Positions 42,024 through 50,286 of a stretch of 64,000 nt of DNA are shown here, piece by piece. The DNA lies in contig NZ_JADLQN010000002.1 of assembly GCF_015477835.1 (NCBI RefSeq), forward strand, positions 806,001 through 870,000. The letters run 5' to 3'. Source of the DNA: Nocardia higoensis. Lineage in GTDB: Bacteria; Actinomycetota; Actinomycetes; Mycobacteriales; Mycobacteriaceae. Position numbers and translations under genes: made by a program. Position 1 is the first letter of the stretch. Each line of letters opens with the position of its first letter. Under the pieces are notes generated by a model, which was given only the letters and a program-made list of their open reading frames with translations, had not been told where the DNA came from and searched no databases.

Positions 42024-43474
42024 TGGGCGTGCACCCCGCCGGTCCCCGGCACGCCGAACTCAGCGGTGGCGCGGCAAGCGAGTCGACCCGCCTTCCGCAC
42101 GCCCCGACCCTGCCGATGCGGCCGTCCGATCCGCGCGCGCTGATCGACCTGCCCGCGAACGTCTGGCCGCGCAACGCCGCGCGCGACGACACCGACGAAG
42201 TGCGCCTGGCCGGTGTGCCGGTCCGCGAGCTGGCCCAGGAGTTCGGCACGCCGCTGTTCGTGATCGACGAGGACGATTTCCGGTCCCGCTGCCGCGACAT
42301 GGCCCGCGCCTTCGGCCCCAGCGCCCGAGTGCACTACGCCTCCAAGGCCTTCCTGTGCGGTGCGATCGCGCGCTGGATCGACGAAGAGGGACTGTCGCTG
42401 GATGTGGCCTCCGGCGGCGAGCTGGCGGTGGCCGTGCACGCCGGTTTCCCCGCCGAGCGAATCACTCTGCACGGCAACAACAAGTCCGTCGCCGAGCTGG
42501 AAGCGGCGGTGGCCGCCGGGGTCGGGCATGTCGTCATCGATTCGATGATCGAGATCGAGCGCCTCGACGCGGTCGCGCGCCGCGCCGGTGTGGTGCAGGA
42601 CGTGCTGGTGCGGATCACGGTCGGCGTGGAAGCCCATACCCACGAATACATCTCGACCGCGCACGAGGATCAGAAGTTCGGCTTCTCCATCGCGGGTGGC
42701 GACGCGATGGAGGCACTGGCCCGGGTCTTCGAGGCGGACAATCTGCGTCTGGTCGGCCTGCACTCGCACATCGGCTCGCAGATCTTCGAGATCGACGGCT
42801 TCGAGATCGCCGCCCGGCGCATTCTGGGCCTGCTGCGTGAGGCCGTCGACAAATTCGGCGCCGAGCGCACCGCCCAGATCTCGACCCTGGACCTCGGCGG
42901 CGGCCTCGGCATCGCCTACCTGCCCGACGACGATCCGCCGCCGCTGGCGGAGTTCGCGGCCAACCTGCGGCGGGTCGTCGCCGAGGAAGCCGCCCGCGCG
43001 GGGCTGCCCGAGCCCACCATCGCGGTGGAGCCGGGGCGCGCCATCGCGGGCCCGGGCACGGTCACGCTCTACGAGGTCGGCACCATCAAGGACGTCTCAC
43101 TCGACGGCGGGGTGCGCAGGCGCTACATCAGCGTCGACGGCGGCATGAGCGACAACATCCGTCCGGCGCTCTACCAGGCCGAATACGACTGCCGGCTGGT
43201 CTCGCGGGCCTCGGACGCGCCCGCCGTGGTGGCGCGCGTGGTCGGAAAGCACTGCGAGAGCGGCGATATCGTCATCCGTGACACCTGGATGCCCGCCGAC
43301 GTGGGGCCCGGCGATCTGATCGCGGTGGCAGCCACCGGCGCGTACTGCTATTCCATGTCCAGCCGGTACAACCAGCTGACGCGCCCGGCGGTCGTCGCCG
43401 TGCGCGACGGCAGGGCCCGGCTGGTGCTGCGCCGGGAGACGGTGGCGGATCTGCTGAGTCTGGAGGTTGAGTGA
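42023..43474 (+). CDS. lysA: Diaminopimelate decarboxylase
   Basis: The 483-aa fold-III PLP enzyme has the PLP Lys in RVHYASKAFLC, and DVASGGELAVAVHAGFP, GLHSHIGSQIF, LDLGGGLGIAY, EPGRAIAGPG and YQAEYDC, all expected LysA motifs. It decarboxylates meso-diaminopimelate to lysine and so drains the peptidoglycan precursor pool. The N-terminus has about 60 additional residues before VRELAQEFGTPLFVIDE, as in mycobacterial LysA. Overlapping starts link it to argS and hom. Confidence 0.96.
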   Translation: MGVHPAGPRHAELSGGAASESTRLPHAPTLPMRPSDPRALIDLPANVWPRNAARDDTDEVRLAGVPVRELAQEFGTPLFVIDEDDFRSRCRDMARAFGPSARVHYASKAFLCGAIARWIDEEGLSLDVASGGELAVAVHAGFPAERITLHGNNKSVAELEAAVAAGVGHVVIDSMIEIERLDAVARRAGVVQDVLVRITVGVEAHTHEYISTAHEDQKFGFSIAGGDAMEALARVFEADNLRLVGLHSHIGSQIFEIDGFEIAARRILGLLREAVDKFGAERTAQISTLDLGGGLGIAYLPDDDPPPLAEFAANLRRVVAEEAARAGLPEPTIAVEPGRAIAGPGTVTLYEVGTIKDVSLDGGVRRRYISVDGGMSDNIRPALYQAEYDCRLVSRASDAPAVVARVVGKHCESGDIVIRDTWMPADVGPGDLIAVAATGAYCYSMSSRYNQLTRPAVVAVRDGRARLVLRRETVADLLSLEVE

Positions 43475-44829
43475 TGACCGAAGCGGCCAACAACGGCGCC
43501 TGGGGGACCGATCGCCCGATCGGAGTCGCGGTGCTCGGTATGGGCAACGTCGGCACCGAGGTCGTGCGCATCCTGCGCGAGCACGCCGATGACCTGCGCG
43601 CCCGTGTCGGCGCCCCGGTGATCCTGCGCGGGGTCGCGGTGCGCGATCTCGGCAAGGACCGCGGCATCCCCGCCGAACTACTGACCACCGACGCCGAGGC
43701 GCTGGTCGCGCGTGACGACGTCGACCTGGTGGTCGAGGTCGTCGGCGGGATCAACCCGGCGCGCGCGCTGATCCTGTCGGCGCTGAACTCCGGCAAGTCG
43801 GTGGTGACCGCCAACAAGGCGCTGCTGGCCGACTACACCGGCGAACTCGCCGCCGCCGCCGAACGCAACCGCGCCGACCTGTACTTCGAGGCCGCGGTGG
43901 CGGGCGCGATCCCGGTGGTGCGCCCGCTCATCCAGTCGCTGTCCGGCGACCGGGTCAACCGGGTGGTCGGCATCGTCAACGGCACCACCAACTTCATCCT
44001 CTCGGCGATGGACGAGACCGGCGCGGACTACTCCGCCACCCTCGCCGAGGCCACCCGCTTGGGATACGCCGAAGCCGATCCGACCGCCGATGTCGAGGGA
44101 TACGACGCCGCCGCCAAGGCCGCCATCCTGGCCTCGCTGGCCTTCCACACCCGCGTCACCGCCGCCGACGTCTACCGCGAGGGCATCTCCAGGATCAGCG
44201 CGGAGGATCTCGAGACCGCGTCCGCGCTGAACTGCACGGTCAAGCTGCTGGCAATCTGCGAGCGAGTCCCCGCCGGACCGGGCGAGCCCACCCCCGCCGA
44301 AGGCGGCAAGGAGCGTGTATCGGTGCGGGTCTACCCGGCGCTGATCCCGCGCAAGCATCCGCTGGCCGCGGTGACCGGCGCCTTCAATGCCGTGGTCGTG
44401 GAGGCCGAGAACGCGGGCAGGCTGATGTTCTACGGTCAGGGCGCCGGTGGCGCGCCGACGGCCTCGGCGGTCCTCGGCGACCTGGTGATGGCCGCCCGCA
44501 ACAAGTTCTTCGGTGGCCGCGCCCCGGGCGAATCGGTTTATGCTGAGCTACCGATCGCGCCGATCGGCGACACACCCACCCGCTATCACGTGAACCTGCA
44601 GGTCGAGGACCGTCCCGGTGTGCTGGCCAAGGTGGCGGGGGAATTCGCCAAACACGAGGTCAGCATCTCGACGGTCCGCCAGGAAGGACACGGCGAGGGC
44701 GCTCGGCTGGTCGTCGTGACCCACCACGCCGTGGAATCGGCGCTCGCGGACACCGTCGCCGCTCTCGCGGAGATGGAGTCCGTCACATCCGTGACAAGTG
44801 TCCTGAGACTGGAAGGCACCGAAGAATGA
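43474..44829 (+). CDS. hom: Homoserine dehydrogenase
   Basis: The 451-aa protein begins with PIGVAVLGMGNVGTEVVRIL (NADP-binding). The middle has VVTANKALLADY, VAGAIPVVRPLIQSLSGDRV and NGTTNFILSAMDE, then YAEADPTADVEGYDAAAKAAI with the catalytic Asp/Lys region. A C-terminal ACT domain (YHVNLQVEDRPGVLAKVAGEFAKHEVSIS, residues 370-451) is the site of threonine feedback. ATG 43474 (overlapping the lysA stop) was chosen; GTG 43471 adds one residue. It makes homoserine for threonine and methionine. Confidence 0.97.
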   Translation: MTEAANNGAWGTDRPIGVAVLGMGNVGTEVVRILREHADDLRARVGAPVILRGVAVRDLGKDRGIPAELLTTDAEALVARDDVDLVVEVVGGINPARALILSALNSGKSVVTANKALLADYTGELAAAAERNRADLYFEAAVAGAIPVVRPLIQSLSGDRVNRVVGIVNGTTNFILSAMDETGADYSATLAEATRLGYAEADPTADVEGYDAAAKAAILASLAFHTRVTAADVYREGISRISAEDLETASALNCTVKLLAICERVPAGPGEPTPAEGGKERVSVRVYPALIPRKHPLAAVTGAFNAVVVEAENAGRLMFYGQGAGGAPTASAVLGDLVMAARNKFFGGRAPGESVYAELPIAPIGDTPTRYHVNLQVEDRPGVLAKVAGEFAKHEVSISTVRQEGHGEGARLVVVTHHAVESALADTVAALAEMESVTSVTSVLRLEGTEE

Positions 44830-45920
44830 GTACCGCAGGCGTCGCCCCGCAGGCAGGCGTGCATTCCCGCTGGCCGGGTCTGATCGCCGCCTACCGTGAC
44901 CGGCTCGAGGGGGCGGCCGACTGGGAGCCGGTCACCCTGTTCGAGGGCGGCACCCCGTTGGTGCCCGCGCCGTACCTGTCCGAGCTGACCGGGTGCGAGG
45001 TCTACCTCAAGGTCGAGGGCGCCAATCCGACCGGGTCGTTCAAGGACCGCGGCATGACCATGGCCATGACCGACGCCAAGTACCGCGGTCAGAAGGCGGT
45101 GCTGTGCGCGTCCACCGGCAACACCTCGGCCTCGGCCGCGGCCTACGCCACCCGGGCGGGCATGACCTGCGCGGTGCTGATCCCGCAGGGCAAGATCGCG
45201 ATGGGCAAACTGGCCCAGGCCGTCATGCTCGGCGCGCAGATCATCCAGGTCGAGGGCAACTTCGACGACTGTCTGGAGCTGGCCCGCAAGGTCACCTCGG
45301 AGTTCCCCTCCATCGGTCTGGTGAACTCGGTGAACCCGGCGCGCATCGAGGGACAGAAAACCGCGTCCTTCGAGATCTGCGATGTGCTCGGCAAGGCGCC
45401 CGACGTGCACGCGCTGCCGGTCGGCAACGCGGGCAACATCACCGCGTACTGGCGCGGCTACCGCGAGTACTACGCCGACGGCGTCACCGGTTCGCTGCCG
45501 CGCATGCTCGGTGTGCAGGCCGCCGGGGCCGCGCCGCTGGTCTACGGCGCACCGGTCAAGGATCCCGAGACGATCGCCACGGCCATCCGCATCGGCGCGC
45601 CCGCCTCGTGGAACGGCGCGGTCGCCGCCAAGGAGGAGTCCGGCGGCGCGTTCCGCGCGGCCACCGACGAGGAAATCCTCGAGGCCTACCGCCTGGTCGC
45701 GGCCAAGGAGGGCGTGTTCGTCGAGCCCGCCTCGGCGGCTTCGGTCGCCGGCCTGCTCGCCGCGCGCAAGGAGGGCTGGCTCGAGCCCGGCCTGACCGTG
45801 GTCTGTACGGTCACCGGCAACGGTCTCAAGGACCCCGACACCGCGCTGCTGGGCATGCCGCAGGTCGAGGCGATCGCGGTGGATCCGGTGGCTGTGGCCG
45901 CCCGTCTCGAGCTGGCCTGA
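44826..45920 (+). CDS. thrC: Threonine synthase
   Basis: The 364-aa PLP enzyme has the cofactor Lys in GANPTGSFKDRGMTMAM, ASTGNTSASAAAYATRAG, and LPVGNAGNITAYWRGYREY. It is the short (class I-like) form usual in actinobacteria. It converts O-phosphohomoserine to threonine. The ATG overlaps the hom stop (ATGA). Confidence 0.97.
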   Translation: MSTAGVAPQAGVHSRWPGLIAAYRDRLEGAADWEPVTLFEGGTPLVPAPYLSELTGCEVYLKVEGANPTGSFKDRGMTMAMTDAKYRGQKAVLCASTGNTSASAAAYATRAGMTCAVLIPQGKIAMGKLAQAVMLGAQIIQVEGNFDDCLELARKVTSEFPSIGLVNSVNPARIEGQKTASFEICDVLGKAPDVHALPVGNAGNITAYWRGYREYYADGVTGSLPRMLGVQAAGAAPLVYGAPVKDPETIATAIRIGAPASWNGAVAAKEESGGAFRAATDEEILEAYRLVAAKEGVFVEPASAASVAGLLAARKEGWLEPGLTVVCTVTGNGLKDPDTALLGMPQVEAIAVDPVAVAARLELA

Positions 45921-45945
45921 GTTGAAATCGCGCGAACCCCAGACG

Positions 45946-46893
45946 ATGACACGGACGCTGCCCGCCGGTCTCACCGTGACCGCGCGGGTGCCCGCCTCGA
46001 GCGCCAACCTCGGTCCCGGATTCGATTCGCTGGGAATGGCTTTGGGCATCTACGACGAAATCGAGGTTCGCACCACCGATTCCGGGCTGAACATCCGGGT
46101 CGAGGGCGAGGGCGCCGACGACGTGCCGTGGGGGCCGACGCATCTGGTGGTGCGTGCCATCGAGCGCGGACTCGAGCACGCGGGTGTCTGGGCCGACGGT
46201 CTCGACGTGGTGTGCCGCAACGTGATTCCGCATTCGCGCGGTCTGGGGTCGTCGGCCTCGGCAGTGGTCGGGGGACTGGCCGCGGGCTCCGGGCTCGCCG
46301 CCCGCCTCGATCCCGATCTGGCCGCGGGCGCCGACCAACTGGTGCAGCTGGCCTCGGAATTCGAGGGGCACCCGGACAACGCGGCGGCCAGCGTCCTCGG
46401 CGGCATCGTCGTCTCCTGGACCGAGACCTCGGCCGAGGTGGGGGTGGAGGTGCCCGACCACGGCCGGGTGTACCGGGCCGTGCGGCTGGACCCGCATCCG
46501 GCGCTGCGTCCGGTGGTGCTCATTCCCGAGGTGCGTTCCTCCACCGCGCACACCCGCGGCCTGCTGCCGGACACGGTGCCGCACGGCGACGCCGCGTTCA
46601 ATGTCAGCCGGGCCGCGCTGGCCGTGGTGGCCCTGACCTCCCGGCCGGAACTGCTGATGCCCGCCACCGTGGACCGGCTGCACCAGTCCCAGCGTGCCCC
46701 CGCGCTGCCGGTGACGACCCGGTGGATCGAGCGGCTGCGCGCGGCGGGGATCCCGGCCACCGTCTCGGGTGCGGGACCCACCGTCCTGGCCCTCGCGACC
46801 AGCGACTTTCCGGCCGAACTCAGGGATCTCGCGGTGGCCGAGGGGCTGCGGGTGATCGAGCCGGGACTGGCCGACGGGGTCCGGGTGAGCTGA
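45946..46893 (+). CDS. thrB: Homoserine kinase
   Basis: The predicted protein has 315 aa from the ATG at 45946; an in-frame TTG at 45922 lies just after the thrC stop. It is a GHMP kinase: ARVPASSANLGPGFDSLGMALG, the ATP loop IPHSRGLGSSASAVVGGLAAG, EGHPDNAAASVLGG, and the C-terminal VSGAGPTVLAL. It phosphorylates homoserine for ThrC. It is the last gene of the argS-thrB run and precedes the rho leader. Confidence 0.95.
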   Translation: MTRTLPAGLTVTARVPASSANLGPGFDSLGMALGIYDEIEVRTTDSGLNIRVEGEGADDVPWGPTHLVVRAIERGLEHAGVWADGLDVVCRNVIPHSRGLGSSASAVVGGLAAGSGLAARLDPDLAAGADQLVQLASEFEGHPDNAAASVLGGIVVSWTETSAEVGVEVPDHGRVYRAVRLDPHPALRPVVLIPEVRSSTAHTRGLLPDTVPHGDAAFNVSRAALAVVALTSRPELLMPATVDRLHQSQRAPALPVTTRWIERLRAAGIPATVSGAGPTVLALATSDFPAELRDLAVAEGLRVIEPGLADGVRVS

Positions 46894-46906
46894 CGGCGAG
46901 TCCGTC

Positions 46907-46936
46907 TTGCCGAGTTTCACCGAATCCAGCTATCCT
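46907..46936 (+). promoter_or_regulatory. Promoter of rho
   Basis: TTGCCG (46907-46912) and TATCCT (46931-46936) are separated by 18 nt, just after thrB. This gives a leader of roughly 260 nt before the rho GTG. Confidence 0.6.
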
Positions 46937-47201
46937 GGGCAGGTCCGTACATCGTGCGCATCAGACGCCGGTGCTTCATCAGGGCAATCGCTCCAGCAGG
47001 CTCCAGGCTCGAGCCTCCAGGCCATGGGGGTACTGCGTAGCTGTGCAACTGGAATGATCTCTCCCACCTTTCACCACCGGTGGCGAAGCCTCCGGTCCGG
47101 CGGAGCAGGCGATACGGCAACACCGAGTCCGGCACAGTGCCCGGACTGCGGACGAACCCCTCGACTCAGCACACGGCATTCGAGGGAAGGAAAGGATTTC
47201 C
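46937..47201 (+). promoter_or_regulatory. Long structured leader of rho
   Basis: About 265 nt with no convincing gene. It contains several self-complementary runs; the clearest is AGTCCGG (47126-47132) with CCGGACT (47141-47147), extended inward by CAC/GTG. The ribosome site GGGAAGGAAAGGA directly precedes the rho GTG. Long leaders subject to Rho autoregulation are known in other bacteria; the mechanism here is inferred. Confidence 0.5.
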
Positions 47202-49283
47202 GTGACAGATACGGACCTGCTCGCGACACCCGGGGTGGATTCCAACCCAAGTTCCTCGGGCGGCCGCGAAAGTGAATCCGGACAGATTTCGAAGATGAGC
47301 GAACATACCGACGTCGCACGATCGGGGCTGACTGGGATGTTGTTGCCGCAGTTGCGCGCCCTCGCCGGAGAGCTCGGGATCCGAGGCACCTCCGGGATGC
47401 GCAAGGGCGATCTGATCGCCGCCATCAAAGAGAATCAGGCAGGCAAGGCCGCCAAGTCCGACAAGCCGGCTCGCTCCGAGGCGAAGGCCGAGCAGACCAC
47501 TCTCGACGTACAGGCTCCGGCGAAGGGCAAGTCCACCGACAAGCCCGCCGCCGAAACGAAGGGCGCCGAGGACAAGGCCGCCGACCGCAAGGCTGCCGAG
47601 GTGAAGACCGCCGAGGTGAAGGCCGCCGAGGTGAAGGCCGCCGCCGAGGCCGAGGACGCCGCGCCGAGCGCGCAGGCCGCCGCCTCGACGCAGGCGCCCG
47701 CCGCGCAGTCCGACTCTGCCGCGGGAGAAGCCCAGACCTCCACCGAGGGTGGCGAGGACTCCGGTCGAGAGCCGGGGCAGCGTGGTCGTGGCCGTCAGCG
47801 GCGTGGTCGTGAACAGGGCCGATCCGGCGCGGACACTGCCGAGGCGCAGGAGTCGAAGTCCGACGGCGATTCCGGCGAGCGCAGGCGCGATCGCCAGCAA
47901 GGTGACCGTCAGCAGAGTGACCGTCAGCAGGGTGATCGCCAGCAGGGTGATCGCCAGCAAGGTGACCGCCAGCAAGGTGACCGCGGTCAGCAGGGCGGCG
48001 GTCGCAGCGACGCGCGTGGCGGAGAGGACGACGAAAGTGGTCGTGGACGGCGTGGACGCCGGTTCCGCGAGCGTCGTCGTGGGCGCGAACGCGAAGGCGG
48101 CGGCGGTGAGAGCCGTGAGCTCGAGATCCGCGAGGACGATGTGCTGCAGCCGGTCGCGGGCATCCTCGACGTGCTGGACAACTACGCCTTCGTGCGCACC
48201 TCGGGCTACCTGGCCGGGCCCAACGACGTCTACGTGTCGATGAACCTGGTCCGCAAGAACGGTCTGCGCCGCGGTGACGCGATCACCGGTGCGGTGCGCG
48301 CCCCCCGCGACGGCGAGCAGGGCAGCCAGCGTCAGAAGTTCGATCCGCTGGTGCGGCTGGACACCGTCAACGGCGGCGACGTCGAGGCGGCCAAGCGCCG
48401 TCCGGAGTTCGGCAAGCTGACCCCGCTGTACCCGAATCAGCGACTGCGGCTGGAAACCCAGCCCAACAAGCTGACCACCCGCGTGATCGACCTGATCATG
48501 CCGATCGGCAAGGGGCAGCGCGCGCTGATCGTGTCTCCGCCGAAGGCCGGTAAGACCACGATCCTGCAGGACATCGCCAACGCGATCGCGACCAACAACC
48601 CCGAGTGCTACCTGATGGTGGTGCTGGTCGACGAACGTCCCGAAGAGGTCACCGATATGCAGCGTTCGGTGAAGGGTGAGGTCATCGCCTCCACCTTCGA
48701 CCGTCCGCCGAGCGATCACACCTCGGTCGCCGAGCTGGCCATCGAGCGGGCCAAGCGCCTGGTCGAAATGGGCAAAGACGTTGTGGTGCTGCTGGACTCG
48801 ATCACCCGACTGGGGCGCGCGTACAACAACTCCTCGCCCGCCTCCGGCCGCATCCTCTCCGGTGGTGTCGACTCGACCGCGCTGTACCCGCCCAAGCGGT
48901 TCCTCGGCGCGGCGCGCAATATCGAGAACGGCGGCTCGCTGACGATCATCGCCACCGCGATGGTGGAGACCGGTTCGACCGGTGACACGGTGATCTTCGA
49001 GGAGTTCAAGGGCACCGGCAACGCCGAGCTCAAGCTCGACCGCAAGATCGCCGAACGGCGCGTGTTCCCCGCGGTGGACGTCAACCCGTCCGGCACCCGC
49101 AAGGACGAGCTGCTGCTCAACCCCGACGAAGCCGCGGTGCTGCACAAGCTGCGCCGTGTGCTCTCCGGCTTGGACTCGCATCAGGCGATCGACCTGCTGA
49201 TCGACCGCCTCAAGAAGTCGAAGAACAACCTCGAGTTCCTGATGCAGGTCAGCAAGACCGCGCCGGGCGCGCTGGACGAGTAG
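47202..49283 (+). CDS. rho: Transcription termination factor Rho with extended N-terminus
   Basis: The 693-aa protein starts at a GTG. The Rho N-terminal helical domain (LTGMLLPQLRALAGELGIRGTSGMRKGDLIAAIKE, residues about 43-78) is followed by a roughly 230-residue inserted region: Lys/Ala/Glu-rich repeats, then an Arg/Gln/Gly-rich part with six QQGDR-type repeats (231-260). The RNA-binding domain (VLQPVAGILDVLDNYAFVRTSGY) and the ATPase follow, with SPPKAGKTTIL (Walker A) and VLVDERPEEVTDMQRSV. Inserted basic regions are typical of actinobacterial Rho and add RNA affinity. Confidence 0.97.
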   Translation: MTDTDLLATPGVDSNPSSSGGRESESGQISKMSEHTDVARSGLTGMLLPQLRALAGELGIRGTSGMRKGDLIAAIKENQAGKAAKSDKPARSEAKAEQTTLDVQAPAKGKSTDKPAAETKGAEDKAADRKAAEVKTAEVKAAEVKAAAEAEDAAPSAQAAASTQAPAAQSDSAAGEAQTSTEGGEDSGREPGQRGRGRQRRGREQGRSGADTAEAQESKSDGDSGERRRDRQQGDRQQSDRQQGDRQQGDRQQGDRQQGDRGQQGGGRSDARGGEDDESGRGRRGRRFRERRRGREREGGGGESRELEIREDDVLQPVAGILDVLDNYAFVRTSGYLAGPNDVYVSMNLVRKNGLRRGDAITGAVRAPRDGEQGSQRQKFDPLVRLDTVNGGDVEAAKRRPEFGKLTPLYPNQRLRLETQPNKLTTRVIDLIMPIGKGQRALIVSPPKAGKTTILQDIANAIATNNPECYLMVVLVDERPEEVTDMQRSVKGEVIASTFDRPPSDHTSVAELAIERAKRLVEMGKDVVVLLDSITRLGRAYNNSSPASGRILSGGVDSTALYPPKRFLGAARNIENGGSLTIIATAMVETGSTGDTVIFEEFKGTGNAELKLDRKIAERRVFPAVDVNPSGTRKDELLLNPDEAAVLHKLRRVLSGLDSHQAIDLLIDRLKKSKNNLEFLMQVSKTAPGALDE
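47892..47981 (+). repeat. Six 15-nt repeats coding RQQGD in Rho
   Basis: In-frame units RQQGD, RQQSD, RQQGD, RQQGD, RQQGD, RQQGD (residues 231-260) have a 15-nt period with a few silent differences. This is a likely site of length variation in the disordered RNA-binding insert of Rho. Confidence 0.85.
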
Positions 49284-49304
49284 TCCTGCCGGACCGGCAA
49301 CAAC

Positions 49305-49341
49305 CGAGAGGGCCCCGAGAATTCGGGGCCCTCTCGTTTTT
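49305..49341 (+). terminator. Intrinsic terminator after rho
   Basis: A 14-bp perfect stem (49305-49318 with 49323-49336), the loop GAAT and five T residues form a textbook Rho-independent terminator 21 nt after the rho stop. Confidence 0.93.
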
Positions 49342-49416
49342 CGGTTACGCCGAACCGCGGTGTTCGCGACCCTAGAGTGTGAAACGTATTCATTTCAGAA
49401 CTACGGGAGAACGACC

Positions 49417-49758
49417 ATGCGTACTACCGTCCGGCTCGCCGTCGCCACACTCGCCGGCGCCACCCTGATCTCCGCCACGGCGGGCACCACCGGAATCGCG
49501 GCCGCTGAACCGCCTGCCCTGACGTCGGTCGGCACCCTCGAGCCCGCACCGTCGACCGGCTCGGCCACGATCGACGGGGGTTCGACCGGCTTGTACAGCG
49601 GCTCGACAGGACTCGCGACCGGAAACATCGTGTACGCGCTCCTCGGAGTCGGCTCGATACCCCTGCTCATGCTGTTCGGTGCGATATGCGACATGTCGAC
49701 CCTCTCCGCAGCCGACAATCCGTGCGTTTCTCAACGGACGCCGGTGAACGGGCGGTAG
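49417..49758 (+). CDS. Small secreted protein, 113 aa, unknown function
   Basis: The ATG has GGGAGA 7 nt upstream. A Sec signal peptide (RTTVRLAVATLAGATLISATAG) ends at a likely AAA-EP cleavage site near residue 34. The mature part is Thr/Ser/Gly-rich (TGSATIDGGSTGLYSGSTGLATG), then has a hydrophobic segment (IVYALLGVGSIPLLMLFGAI) and two Cys residues (ICDMSTLSAADNPCVS) that may pair. It may be membrane-associated. I do not recognise a family. It interrupts the rho-rpmE neighbourhood, which lacks it in M. tuberculosis as I recall the order. Confidence 0.68.
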   Translation: MRTTVRLAVATLAGATLISATAGTTGIAAAEPPALTSVGTLEPAPSTGSATIDGGSTGLYSGSTGLATGNIVYALLGVGSIPLLMLFGAICDMSTLSAADNPCVSQRTPVNGR

Positions 49759-49797
49759 TCGCCCGAACTCGGGAACAAGGTGCTTGCGAGGGGTGTT

Positions 49798-49827
49798 TTG
49801 GGAGGGTGACGACGGTTCTGGCATACT
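49798..49827 (+). promoter_or_regulatory. Probable promoter of rpmE
   Basis: TTGGGA (49798-49803) and CATACT (49822-49827), separated by 18 nt, with TGG before the -10 as an extended element. The rpmE ATG is 115 nt downstream. Confidence 0.45.
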
Positions 49828-49941
49828 GGACCGCCGTGCGTCCGCCGCATTTCGCGGACAATCCCGCCTAGTCGGTCCCGGTTCACGTCCCGATCGAACA
49901 CGATCATGGGCGACCCGGCGGCCAATATCGAGAGGACACCC

Positions 49942-50175
49942 ATGAAGGCCGGAATCCACCCGACCTACGTCGACACCACTGTCGTCTGCGGTTGTGGCAA
50001 CACCTTCCAGACTCGCAGCACCAAGCAGTCCGGACAGATCACCGTCGAGGTCTGCTCGCAGTGCCATCCGTTCTACACCGGCAAGCAGAAGATCCTGGAC
50101 ACCGGCGGTCGCGTGGCCCGCTTCGAGGCCCGCTACGGCAAGCGCGCCGGCAAGAAGGCCGACGACGCCAAGTAG
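49942..50175 (+). CDS. rpmE: 50S ribosomal protein L31 (zinc-binding form)
   Basis: The 77-aa protein MKAGIHPTYVDTTVVCGCGN keeps Cys16 and Cys18 plus Cys38 and Cys41 (VCSQCHPF), so it is the C+ zinc-containing form. Actinobacteria often also carry a zinc-free paralogue induced by zinc shortage. AGAGGA lies upstream of the ATG. It ends in a strong terminator at 50184. Confidence 0.97.
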   Translation: MKAGIHPTYVDTTVVCGCGNTFQTRSTKQSGQITVEVCSQCHPFYTGKQKILDTGGRVARFEARYGKRAGKKADDAK

Positions 50176-50183
50176 CTTCCTCG

Positions 50184-50227
50184 CCGACGCCCGGTCCTGC
50201 CTCGCAGGCCCGGGCGTCGGTGTTTTT
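50184..50227 (+). terminator. Intrinsic terminator after rpmE
   Basis: CCGACGCCCGG (50184-50194) pairs with 50210-50220, and inside it CCTGC pairs with GCAGG (50196-50200 with 50204-50208). The T run TGTTTTT follows at once. The hairpin begins 8 nt after the stop. Confidence 0.93.
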
Positions 50228-50286
50228 CTCCCACCCCCATCAGGGCCCCTGTCCGCACGGCCCGAATCCGAGGAAGAGGAAGCAGC

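Noticed and set aside
46907..47275. A 122-codon frame spanning the rho promoter and leader
   Set aside because: It overlaps the rho start and the predicted promoter, and its product is low-complexity; better explained as leader.
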